A DNA stretch of 64,000 nucleotides, from NCBI GenBank assembly GCA_946699065.1, contig CAMPDV010000907.1, positions 105,184 through 169,183 of the forward strand, given 5' to 3'. The translations under genes and the position numbers were made by a program. The notes under the pieces are model-generated. The model was not told the DNA's origin. It saw nothing but the letters and a program-made list of their open reading frames with translations, and did not search any database. This document shows, piece by piece, positions 50,306-60,869 of this stretch (position 1 is the stretch's first letter; every line of letters begins with the position of its first letter). Origin of the DNA: Loxodes magnus. Lineage: Eukaryota > Ciliophora > Karyorelictea > Loxodida > Loxodidae.

Positions 50306-51043
50306 ATGGCTTCTAAGAAATAACAGAACTTTGAACAAAACATTTAAACAGGAAAACTCTCTAAAAAATAAAAAAGCGAAATAATTACAATGAGTGAAAG
50401 TGAGAAATATGATTGATATGACGAACATTAACCACTTGGAAATCCAGAATTAAAAAAACTTCCGACACAAACTCAAATAGAAATATTATCTAAGTCATTA
50501 AAAGAGTTTATGTTTAAAAATAGATACCTCACTGATAAAGTAGAAAAATTAGAAAAACTAATAACGTCTTTACTTGAGAAACAATATTAATCATCATAAG
50601 AAATAGAAAACAAACTGGAACAAAGAATTCTTTAAATTTAATAATAAATTCAGGTAACGCCATTTTCGATTTAACAGAATTAATCAGATCCTATGGAAAT
50701 AGAAAATGAAGCCTCAAATTAAAATAAACAGTAAACGTTTATTTAAAATAAGTAGTAAATTTAAATTAAATAAGTGTTACAGGAATAATAGTTTAAAAGA
50801 AGAATAAAATGCTACGTGTGCAATAAATAACACAAATGAAAATACTGCTACTAACTAAGCGAAATTTAAAGAAAGAATAAATAAGATATTTTTAGAAAAC
50901 TATTTAGGATATATCCAACATAAAGCGGAAAAATTTATAGAAAAAAATTCTTTAATTCAAATCTTAATCCTTGGAGAAATAATTAGGAAAGCTACTTGCA
51001 AGATGAAAACTATTCAGAATATTAAAGGATGGTGCGCTAATGA
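50306..51043 (+). pseudogene. Gag-like zinc-knuckle protein with two internal TGAs
   Basis: From ATG 50,306 (MASKKQQNFEQ) one frame runs to TGA 51,041 with many TAA/TAG as Gln. Order: a polar N-terminus, a coiled-coil region (LSKSLKEFMFKNRYLTDKV, VEKLEKLITSLLEK), a Gln-rich linker, a CCHC knuckle CYVCNKQHK-stop-KYC, and the block KNKQDIFRKLFRIYPTQSG followed by KIYRKKFF, which aligns with the intact gene at 52,717. TGAs lie at codons 37 (50,414) and 178 (50,837); the second is inside the knuckle at a position that is Tyr in the relative, so an ancestral TGG is plausible. Otherwise the frame is unbroken for 245 codons, so decay is recent or slight. It is probably an ORF1/gag-type nucleic acid-binding protein of a retroelement; no polymerase follows. 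Confidence 0.7.
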
Positions 51044-51057
51044 AGTGCTACACCGCC
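51027..51057 (-). repeat. GC-rich hairpin-like motif, diverged copy 4
   Basis: On the minus strand GGTGTAGCACTTCATTAGCG resembles GTAGCACCTCGTTGGTGCGC. All differences over the aligned 20 bases are transitions. It overlaps the stop codon of the gag-like gene, which hints that the motif belongs to that element family. Confidence 0.35.
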
Positions 51058-51959
51058 TAAACTAAGCCTAGTAGAAATTCAAGACAAACTAATGGAGACA
51101 AGCTGATAGAATAGGTCAGATGGCTGACTACTAAGGCTTTAACAAAGCTTTTTAACTTTTTTTTTTATAAGACTTGTAACTTTAAATAAAAAATAAAAGT
51201 TATTCTACTTTTATATTTTGTTTAATTGATATGCTAAGATAAAAGTTTTATATTCCCCTCCTCAACTTTTATTTAAAACTTTTTATAAGAAAATATATCA
51301 GCAAATTAGAAATATAATTAAATATTTATTTGTTTAGATTTTCCTTTTGCTTGTAACTTAATTCTAAGAAGGTAATTTTAATAATAATGTTTGTTTAATA
51401 TAAATATAATTAGAGTGATCTAAGTAAAAGTTATTTATCCTTATCTTCATTATATTTTTACTTTTCCAAATTAATCATTTCTCTTTTATAACTTTAAGTG
51501 TTTCTTTCAAAAATTGAAGATTATTAAAGCTTTAAATAATTTAGATTTTTAAAATTTATAAGATAATATTTTATAATGAGAACTGGCAAAAAATATTAAA
51601 AAATTTCTTAAGAAAGGATTAAAAGAAAATTAAAGCAGACTAAGAAGTAAATTCCAATATATCGGATGAGATTAATTTTGACTCTTCATAAACTTGTAGT
51701 TGTAATAGTTAAAATACTAGCAAAAGTATTTTCTTAATTTTAATATTTAATATAGAGTATAAGGTAATTTCTATGAAAATTAATAGATAGAAAAATAAAA
51801 GAATAGCAACTATACAAACCAAATATAGTAACTAAGTTTAACTCTTATACAAAATAATTTTATTTGCCTTATTCTTACAAAATGAGAAATAATATATATC
51901 CTCTTTTCTAGAGCATTCACTTTCTATTATTTTTTTATTTTTATTCTTTTTTATTTCTA
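51058..51959. other. Downstream region of gag-like gene, no gene seen
   Basis: The first 120 bp stay GC-richer (TGGAGACAAGCTGATAGAAT, GGTCAGATGGCTGACTACTA) and end in a T-run at 51,158-51,167, plausibly the 3' end of the element. After that the sequence is AT-rich without a supported gene. Confidence 0.4.
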
Positions 51960-52200
51960 ATCTAGAATGTTTCAAACTTAAAGTTAATTTATCTAATTTT
52001 ATGATATTTTATCTTTATTTCAATCTATAAAAACATTTTATTCTCTTTAAGTAACTTTGTTGATATCATTTATCCTAGTTACTATTTAAATTCGTTTACT
52101 TCATCTAAATTAATAAAACTTTATTCGTTAACTTCTTTTTAAACTTTATTTTCATTGTTTATTTAACTTCCATATAGATTTTTGCAATGGATTAGCTTTT
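51960..52200 (-). pseudogene. Remnant of the membrane-protein C-terminal tail
   Basis: The minus-strand text INKVTQREQNVFID followed by a TGA aligns with TTKVTQREENIFIDRT of the gene at 27,995 and SKITKREDQVYIDHT of the copy at 47,897. The flanking sequence also resembles 47,940-48,150. Only the tail is left. Confidence 0.45.
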
Positions 52201-52716
52201 AATACTTATATATTAAAATAAAGAAATAAAGGGAAATAAAAGAAATTAAAATAAAGAATTATTTATAATAAACTAAGCATTAGTAGTCAAACTTAAAATA
52301 AGCTATTCAGTTCTCTAATTTTGGCTTTATTTATTTAAATGGAATTTATTTTATAAAACACTAGACATAAATTAAAATTTCAGCTAGAGTATAAAATAAC
52401 TCAAGCAGCTTAACAAGTAATAAAGCGCCTTAGTGAGATTAAAAAACATTTATTTCGAACAAATTAAAAGTTAAGCTGACAAAATTAAATAAATATAAAT
52501 ATTATTAGAGTCTAATTAAGTTTTTTAACATATTAAAGGAAGAAAATAAAATTTATTTAAAGAAAAAGTATGAATAACTTACTAAAATTGAGTAGGATTG
52601 TATTAAAAATTTATAAAATAATTGAAGAATATAGAAACTTTAAAAGTAAACGGTGGACTTTAGATTTTTTTAATGCATCATATCATGAATTTAAAAAAAT
52701 TAAGAATATATAAAAA
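52201..52716. other. Upstream region of the intact gag-like gene
   Basis: AT-rich with a slightly GC-richer patch (AGTAAACGGTGGACTTTAGA near 52,645). It could be a 5' untranslated region. No promoter element is recognised. Confidence 0.4.
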
Positions 52717-53487
52717 ATGGCAGAAGGTCTCAGGAAGGGTTTTTTTCCAGCTCCATAGAAAAAGGAAAAAAAACCAGAGACTTCTAATTCTTCTCCTACC
52801 ATGTCTTCTTTAATAATATAATAATTTTCTTAGGCTCTTTAACCCCCAAATTTAGAAAAATAAAGATAATCTTAAATTGAATAAGAAATTAAATCAACAG
52901 AAACTGACTAAAGCAAGCGAGACTTTTTACTCCCATAGCCACGATCAAGCAACTACATGAAAAGTGGTAACTAAAAAATAATGTAGAAATAGAAAAATGA
53001 TGAATAGCTAATAATAGAATAACTTATGAAATCTATCCGTAACCTATAAGAAGAAGTTTAAATATTAAAGAAAGAAAACCAAAAATTACTATAGAAAAGT
53101 TAAAACAATGAAGAAAGATTAATGAAACAGGAAATCGAAGTGAAACTTTTGGGAGAAAAAAGAATTTAACCTTAAACTTTAGCTGAAAATAAAATGGAAC
53201 TAGAATACACAAAACCCTTAGAGATAACTCCTCCCAGAAGGATCGTCAAGCTGTGCTACCTGTGCAAATCAAAATTCCACACATACAAGAGATGCAAGAT
53301 ATATTTGGATAAACAGAGAAGAAACAGTGAAGAGATTTGGAGAGAACTTTCAAGAATTTATGTAGACAAGGATGGAAGAATATTTAGAAGGAGGCTTTTT
53401 CAAGGGAGTGCCAGAACTCCAAAAAAACTGGGAGTCCCGAACTTTTATTTTAAACCTCAAGGAACGAACTCTGGAGGTATGTATTGA
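52717..53487 (+). CDS. Gag-like zinc-knuckle protein, intact, 256 residues
   Basis: ATG 52,717 to TGA 53,485-53,487, with about 22 TAA/TAG codons read as Gln. The N-terminus is MAEGLRKGFF, followed by a Ser/Pro/Gln-rich region and a coiled coil (about 105-150: LMKSIRNLQEEVQILKKEN). A CCHC zinc knuckle CYLCKSKFHTYKRC (about 182-195) comes next, then a conserved basic block, RRNSEEIWRELSRIYVDKDG and RIFRRRLF. Knuckles of this type bind single-stranded nucleic acid in Gag/ORF1 proteins of retroelements. The 3' third is GC-richer than its surroundings and free of Gln stops. Relatives are at 50,306 and 26,939 (minus). A G4/C4 hairpin follows the stop by one base, and a 195-bp repeat shared with 20,505 follows 60 bp later. 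No reverse transcriptase is seen, so a solo or non-autonomous gene is likely; a host gene is possible. Confidence 0.8.
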
Positions 53488-53488
53488 A

Positions 53489-53504
53489 GGGGTTTAAAAT
53501 CCCC
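53489..53504 (+). other. GC-clamped hairpin right after the stop codon
   Basis: GGGGTTTAAAATCCCC: four G-C pairs around an A/T loop, one base after the stop of the gag-like gene. It could be a 3' processing or element-end structure. Function is not shown by the sequence. Confidence 0.35.
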
Positions 53505-54307
53505 GGAGATACTAACACTTTAATTTAGTATATTAAATAAATAAAAAATTAAGAATAGAAAAGCTATATTAACAAATATAAATGACTAAAAATATTAAAT
53601 GAAGGGAAATTAAATAATTAATAGAAATATTAATTTTATTATAAATAACTTAAAGAATAAAATAATTATTTTTAATATTTTTAATTATTTAGTTGAATGA
53701 AAAAATATTTTAACCTAAACTACTCTTATTAAGAAAGGAGAATAAAGAAATTTACATGATAAGATTTTTATTTAAACTTCTGACTTTAGTTAATTTCCAT
53801 AACAAAGATACCTTAAATTATAAAAAGCTTATTTAGAGAATGAAAACAAAACTGTTAGGCTTATAAGGAGAAAGGTATAAAGACCTAAATTTGTTTCCTA
53901 AAGCAATTTTTTTTAGTAAAGTTCGCTTAAAAATTACCAAAGAGTATACTTTTATTAAGTCATTTAATTATGCATCTTAATTCAATCATTGTTTAACAGA
54001 CTAAGGAATAAGCTTAAGAAGATATAAGAAAAAGTGAATAATTATTTTCCTTAGTTCTTTATTCATTCTTTATCTATTATTAGCTAGGGAATCTCCAATT
54101 ACTCATTAAGCTATATTATAGGATTTTTTTGAATAACTAATGTTATCAATGTCTATATGGTTGATCTTTACTTTTATCTCTGATCGATTAAATACTTTTT
54201 ATAAGTTGAGACGAAAGTAGCTAATAAAATGAAAATTTAAAGAAAGATATAATCAGAAGAGAATTTTAATGAAAGCTGAAAATACTTAAAATATCGTACT
54301 TTTAGTA
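53505..54307. other. Intergenic between gag-like gene and duplication copy 3
   Basis: Contains the 195-bp repeat (53,545-53,740). The rest is AT-rich without a supported gene. Confidence 0.5.
53545..53740 (+). repeat. 195-bp repeat, inverted relative to 20,505-20,700
   Basis: Near-identical to the reverse complement of 20,505-20,700. Flanks outside the repeat do not match on either side. Confidence 0.75.
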
Positions 54308-55140
54308 CAGTTTAATAGATAAAAAAAGTTTTAATCTCTTTGGTCAAGAGATTGTGTATCCATTACTATTTAGTTATTTAATATTGATTCATTATGGATT
54401 ATTTATAAGGATTTTAATACCATCTAATTTTAATAAGATTAACTTTAAGCTTCTTCAAATAAAATCTGAGGAAATATAAGACTTTATAAAAATGTTTATT
54501 ATACATAAGTTTTATAACATGATAAAAAAGGTAAAGAAAAAACTCCAAAAGGAATATTAGATGGAGCTGGAAGCGATAACTTAAGCTATGATAACAACAA
54601 AAATTCTTAAATTGCTATATCTCAAAAGGCATCTTAAAGAGCTATTATCATGCATATATTTGTAGTTCTAAAAGAAAGCAAGAATGGTTAGTCATTTAAT
54701 TATAAATACTTCCTAATATCTTTTAAAGTTAATATTGCTATTTATCATATATCACTCTGCAAGAATCTCTTATATTCAATAAATGGAAGATAGTTAGCAT
54801 AAGCAGAATTATTATATTCTTATCTTTATACTAAACTTAATTTTTGAACTGTATTATGCAAAATAAAAAGCTATTTAGCATGCTAGTTCTTTTTGTTAGA
54901 ATAGCTAAATTATTTTTAATATAAGAAACTTGAACATGATAGTTACAATATGACTCTAAATATATTAACAGTATATATGGGAATTAGCTAGTTTAGTACC
55001 ATACTATTATGATGTTTTACTAAGATGTAAAAAGAGAATATTGATCTAATAGAAGTGATTATAATGAGATAGGTATATTGATTTCTTGATTTATATCTAA
55101 AATAAAAATAAAAACCTAGATTTATCTTAGTCCACATTAA
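54308..55140 (-). repeat. Left arm of 830-bp inverted repeat
   Basis: This 833-bp block is the inverted counterpart of 8,088-8,918 and marks the left edge of the pseudokinase unit in copy 3. In copy 1 only a shortened, diverged form is left (about 3,720-3,960). Its inner end meets the unit at TCCACATTAATTAATATAAT. No gene is supported in it. Confidence 0.75.
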
Positions 55141-55739
55141 TTAATATAATGATGAGATTAGAACAAAAGAATGAGAAAATTAATTTAGGCATGTAATTAA
55201 GATGATATTATATAGTTACTAATATCTTAAAAAATTATTATATTCAATAATTTAAGCAAAAATTAAAGGGTATTAGTTTAATTATTTAAAATACATCTTT
55301 ATTTTTATAATACTAAGCTTTAATATAAGTAAATAATTATTTAGATTTGATGCTTTAATTATTAAAGTTCTTATATAAGTCTAAAATAAATTACATTCTA
55401 ATATCATAGAAATAGAAATTTATGATTATCTTTAAATATACATCACTAAGCTTTTTAATTTTACTAGGATTCTTAAATTAAGTTATTTTGCTTAAAATTA
55501 ATTTTCTAATATTTTAATTTGGAAATTCTTGCTTAATTAAATACCATAAGTTTTTATTAACCTTGTTTTATAAATTCTACATAGTTATAACTTTCATAGC
55601 AAGGATTTGCTAAATATAATAATGTATACATTTCTTTTTTAATTTCCTATATTTAACTAGGCTATATCATTTAAAATAATAATTAAATTATTATAGTGTT
55701 TCAATCTGACACTCTGCAAAATAGTCTGATAAATAAGCT

Positions 55740-56260
55740 ATCTACAGCAAAAATATTCTATTTCCTACACAGAAAGAAATCCAAGATAGAGTAAGATAAT
55801 ATGCATTAGCAAGTGAAGATTTATATAATGGAAAAAACATAAAATTTAACATTTTACACTATTGATAGTTTATCTATAGGAAGATCTAACTTAATTTGAG
55901 AACGGAAATGTAAATTTAAAAATCCGATTGAAAATGGAAGCAAGAGCTTTGATAACAGAATTTAAAAATGAGAAAGAGAAAAACATTTATTTCGAAGAGT
56001 AAATGAACAACTAAAATTAGCGAAGAGATATTGGGATAATTATAGTCAATTTTGAAAATTAAAAATAATTTATGGAGAGTAAAGAATAAAAAATAAAGAA
56101 GTAAATATGATATAGTAGAAACTGAAGTGAGCTATTTCCAATTATTATAGAAAAGGAAGAGAATGTCTTGATTTTTAAGCATGAATTATTTCAAAAGATA
56201 AAGAAAAAATTATCAAAGATTTGAAAAAATACTGAAGATATTAAAAATAGAGGATTTAAA
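55740..56260 (+). pseudogene. Decayed Lys/Glu-rich, possibly coiled-coil coding relic (copy 3)
   Basis: Counterpart of 4,560-5,060. The EKEKNIYFEEQMNNQ segment is kept; other parts are broken by TGAs and indels. It is not recognised. Confidence 0.3.
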
Positions 56261-57405
56261 GCCAAAAGACTTTATTATATTGACTAAGAAAGAGTATTAA
56301 TAAAAAATTAAGATGAATTATAGATTAAGAAAAACAGATACCTTAAACTATTAAGGTTTTCAAGATAATAGAGAAAGTTGATGAGAGTTTATACATTAAG
56401 CGCAAGAAATAAGGAGTGAAGTACAAAAACCTTTGTATTTATACTAAATAACAAGCTTCAGATATTTATTAATTATCTAAGTTAATAAACTGATCATTGC
56501 ATTAAAAATTCTACTTTTGATATTATAAGTTAAAGAAATAAAATAAGATAAAGCTAACTTTAATTATATGATAAACTAACTGTTAATTTTAATTTAAACT
56601 GTATCTGATTAAGAAATTATATAAATTCAAATCGAATATATAGCATCATTTTATTATTTGCTTTTTTTTTAAATGCCTAAATGCATAAACCATAACAAGC
56701 TATTTGAATAAATTAAGAACGATGTTCTCAATAAAATGATCATATTATATAAAAGATTTATAAGATCAAAACTTATTAATTTTTAGACTATGTCATCATC
56801 ACTCTTTATTCAATAAAAAGGCAATACTAACAAATCATTTAAGCTTATACTTTTAACTAAGCCTTTAAAAGCAAAAATTTATATAGCTAGAATTAAAACA
56901 TAACATCGGGCTGAGTAGCAGCATTCACTTATTAATTGATTAATTATCGAATTAAATAACAGCAAAAATCTCAAGTAATAGCACTATCTCTATTATAATT
57001 TAAACCTTCCATTAAGCAAATTACAATCTTTCTTTACCATATACAACTTCCCTACTATTTTATCTATAAAAATAATCAAAAAGTATGCAAAATAGGCATA
57101 AGTTAGAAATAAAGTTACCATGATATATTAAATTTAGAGGTATATGATATATAGCAATGCCTTTATTTTTACACTAGAAGAATTAGCTTTTTAGATTTAA
57201 TATTATTAACTATTATTTAATTAATTTAGCTTAATCAATTTACTCTTCACTACGATTTTAGACTTTAGATGTTAATAACTCATTATAGGATACAATATAT
57301 GTGGAAGTTACTAGGAATATAAATACTTTTATTAGGGATGGAAGAACTTTAGAAGAAAGGGCTATAAAAGTTTGAAAATTCTTTCATTTTTTAAATTTAT
57401 AAAAA

Positions 57406-59135
57406 ATGGGGTTGGAAATCTCGTGCTGTGGTGAAAATCGTTAAAACGATAAATAGAATTTGGAAGGAAGCGTGAATAATGGAGATGAAGTTTTGAATCC
57501 AGAACTATCACTTTTAAGTGTAGAAATGACAGAGGAAAGAAAAGATTTAAATAAGGCCTTTGTTGACTTAAGATCAGTTCCTTTTAAAAATATACAGGCG
57601 AAACTTTCATATTTCGAGGATTTGAAAAATGATTTTACCTTTGATAACTTGTAAATAAAGAGCGAAAAGTATGATTTATACTACAAGAATGTCCTAAGTA
57701 CTTTCCTCTAGCAGAAGTTTACTTTCCAAGTTTTTTAGGTAAAAGGCTAAAATGGAAAAATAATTGATAAATAAATAGAATTTCTACAAAGGTTAGATCA
57801 TCCTTTTCTAGCTTCTTCTGTGGAATATTTCTAAGATTAAAACGAATTTACAGTAGTAATGAATTAGCTTCCAAGCTATTCATTGTAAGACATTATTAAT
57901 TAATAAAAAAAATTTGAAGAAATCTAAATTCGTAAGTTAGGATATTCTCTGCTACTTTTAGCTCGCTACCTTCGTAAGAATAAAACTATTCTTTTTAGCT
58001 TTACTCCTGAAAATATTTTCATTTAGAATCCAAGAAACTTTAAGATCATCAAACTTACAAGATTTACAGAGTCAATTGTATTCGAGCATCAACCTTCAAG
58101 CAAATCTATTGAGAGATAGTTTGACTAAAACTATTATTTTTCAAATGAGCTTTATGATTACTCTCAAAAAGTAAACTGCTCAGCTGATATATTTGCCATT
58201 GGAATAATTCTCCTATAGATGGCTTTAGGAGATCATCCTAAAAATATGATTAAAGGCTGAGAGTAAAATACATAGAATAACAAGAATAGTAATCATGAGC
58301 TACTTTTTAAGTTACTACGGTAAAATAAAAAGTATATGTCTGAAGCATTATACGATCTATTATAAATGTGCTTTCAAATGGATACCTAAAAGCGTAATTA
58401 ACCTGAATAAATGCTGTAATTAGGTTTTTTCTAGGCTAAGTCATCACTTAAAAGACAGAATAGAGAGTTCTTTTATAAGCTCACTGCATATTCAAAACTT
58501 AACGTTTGGCAAAGAATAATCTTCTAGTTTATCGTGCTGAAATTATTTAAATCTCAGTCAAAAATTAAATACGAGCAATCATTTTTAAGGTTGGACAAGT
58601 AAGGAAAAGGTTTCATAACTGAATCAGATTTATGTTAGATCCTGCTTAATATAAAATAGGATAACTAAATTTATTATGATACATTTTCTTCTGGAAAGGA
58701 ACCTTTCGACCTATCTAAACAACTGTTTTCAGTAATAGATACAACAGGAGATGGAGAATTTAACTTCAGTGGTATCCTTTTTATATTTAGAATACCTAGT
58801 TACGCATATGTTTTGGAAAATCAGTCCTCAAGAAATAGATCTGACTTTAGATTTCCTCTTTTCATGGATGGATGCAGTAATATTTTATACAGTATCAATA
58901 AGAACTAATCTAGTTCTATAGCATTTCCAATATTCCCCAGTTTAGTAAAGACTAGCAAAAAGCTCTATTAAAGCTCCTTAAAGAACTTGATTAGGACGGA
59001 AAGAAATAATTAACTAGGCAGTAGTTTGTTGATGGAATTAAGAAAAAACTAGAAATGAATTTTAAAATCTTAAATGAATCTATTCAGAATTAGAACTTCG
59101 ACTACTAGATATTTGACTCGCTTTATTACTCTTGA
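57406..59135 (+). pseudogene. CDPK-like pseudokinase with EF-hands, relic copy 3 (best preserved)
   Basis: Same 1,730-bp extent as the other copies. It starts MGLEISCC (myristoylation plus Cys). Codon 48 is TTA (Leu) here, not TGA, so the first frame of 550 codons to TGA 59,056 has a single internal TGA, at codon 285 (58,258). Domains are as in copy 1: kinase-like part about 80-345, with PENIFI and NCSADIFAIG kept, and both HRD Asp (ILFSFTPEN) and DFG Asp (LTRFT) lost. EF-hand-like loops follow at about 397 and 445. As in the other copies, EF-hand-like sequence continues in other frames (LITHMFWKISPQEIDLTLDF, then ELDQDGKKQLTRQQF), ending at TGA 59,133. In the last segment several differences from copy 1 are synonymous in the third frame. 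It might be a decayed gene or one needing unusual decoding. Confidence 0.75.
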
Positions 59136-60242
59136 CCTTTAACTTTTATAAAGTTTATCTTTTTTCTGTTTTTTATTATTATATATAATTAGTTCCCTTT
59201 TAGCAAAGGAATCCTTTTGTCTAAAGTTTTTAATTTAATTATTTAAGTTAATATGGATTGAGATAAATCTAGGTTTTAATTTTTCTTTTAGATATAAATC
59301 AAGAAATCAATAAACCTATCTCATTATAATCACTTCTAATTAGATCAATATTCTCTTTCACATCTTAGTAAAATGCCTTACTAAATGGTATTAAGCTAGC
59401 TATTTTCCCTTATATGTTGTAAATATTTTAAAGCCATATCATATATGTTTTTAATTAAGAACATAGGCATTTAAAATAAAACCTTGCTAGTTGTTTAAAA
59501 AAGACTGAAATTATTTGAGAGATAGAGAAGAATGGATGTAATTCAACTATCTTAACTTCATGTTATATAGAAAAAAGAATAAATTCCTTTTCTAAAAAAC
59601 ATAATAATAGCAGAGAAGAGATTTACGATTTAAATGCAATGGCAACCATCAGTATATTAACCCTTACCAAAAATCTTTAGTATCTAAATCTGATTATTTA
59701 ATTTCTAAATAAAATCTATTTCCTCTAAAAAAGATTTTTAAGTAAATAATAATTGAAGATTTATAAGAAAGAATAAGCATTGGAAGAGTCAAATATAAAT
59801 ATTTATATCTTAAAACTTTAAAATACTCTAGTTAAGTCTAAATTTCTAGATTTTATAAAATTAAACGTTTTCTATTTTAAATAAAGACATTTAATATAAA
59901 AAAGACATAGTAAATTATTTTATGATTTATGGACTTAAACTAATTCAGCACTTTTTGTGAAGTTTTATCTCGAAGCTCGTAAGCTTAAAAATACTTTGAG
60001 ATTCAGATTCAAATTAAAGTGTAAAAAGAATCAATTTTTTTATAATGATTGAGTTTAGATTGAATTTGTCAATTAGTTAATCATATATCATATGTGAAGA
60101 GATTAGAACGATAGGGTATCTTTCTTATTAATTTGCTTAATATCTATAAATAATGTAATACGTAATAAAATAAATAAAATAAGGAGTATAGAAGCTATTT
60201 ATATTCAAAAGCAAGCAATCTTATACAACCAACTAGTCTAAA

Positions 60243-60869
60243 ATGTTTGCTTTATCCGCTATATGCTCAAATTTACTTTTCTATGATAGGATTTTGTTTT
60301 ATTCATACCGTTTTCATATTTTTATGATCTTGGTTTCATTTTATCTTACTATTTTCAGTAATGACTTTCTATTTTTCTATTTTGTTATTAATGAACTAGC
60401 ATTAAATATACAGTCTATTATATTGAGTTATCATTAATAATCATTAAATCATGCTTCTAACTTTTTCTATTACATTCTTTCTATTGATTTTCTCCCAAAA
60501 ATAAGCGACTTTTAACTATTAAAAGTTTATTTTAAATTAATAGTCTAGTCAAGTTTAAAAGCTTACAAGAAATAATACAAAGAAAATTTGTTTTAAAAGT
60601 ATTCTAAAAGAAACACTAAATTAAGCATTTTAAGGCAATAAATATTGCTCAATAGCATTCAAGAAATTAGCTCGCATCTCCTAAAAAAATTGATATAGTT
60701 AATTAATGAAAATATGAAAAAGCAAGAAGATATAGAGAATAAAATCTCTATAATAAAATGCATAAAAAGATATCCTAAAAAGATTTATTCTTCTAAGAAT
60801 GTCTAATCTAAAGTAAGATTGTATATAAATTGCTTTAATTTTAACAATAGTGCAACTTCATAAATCTGA
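60243..60869 (+). CDS. Putative membrane protein, 208 residues
   Basis: Table 6 frame from ATG 60,243 to TGA 60,867-60,869. The N-terminal third is hydrophobic (MFALSAICSNLLFYDRILFY; HIFMILVSFYLTIFSNDFLF), compatible with one or two membrane helices. The rest is Lys/Gln/Asn-rich with a helix-like part (SIQEISSHLLKKLIQLINEN). About a dozen TAA/TAG are read as Gln. The copy in duplication 1 (9,130-9,690) is broken by indels, and copy 2 stops before it. No family is recognised. Because TGA-free runs of this length do arise by chance in such AT-rich DNA, this is a candidate only. Confidence 0.35.

Noticed and set aside
54308..55140. Identification of the 830-bp arms as Tlr element terminal repeats
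   Set aside because: The length is similar to what is known for Tlr1, but I see no short tandem repeats inside the arms and none of the virus-like Tlr genes between them. Treated as unnamed.
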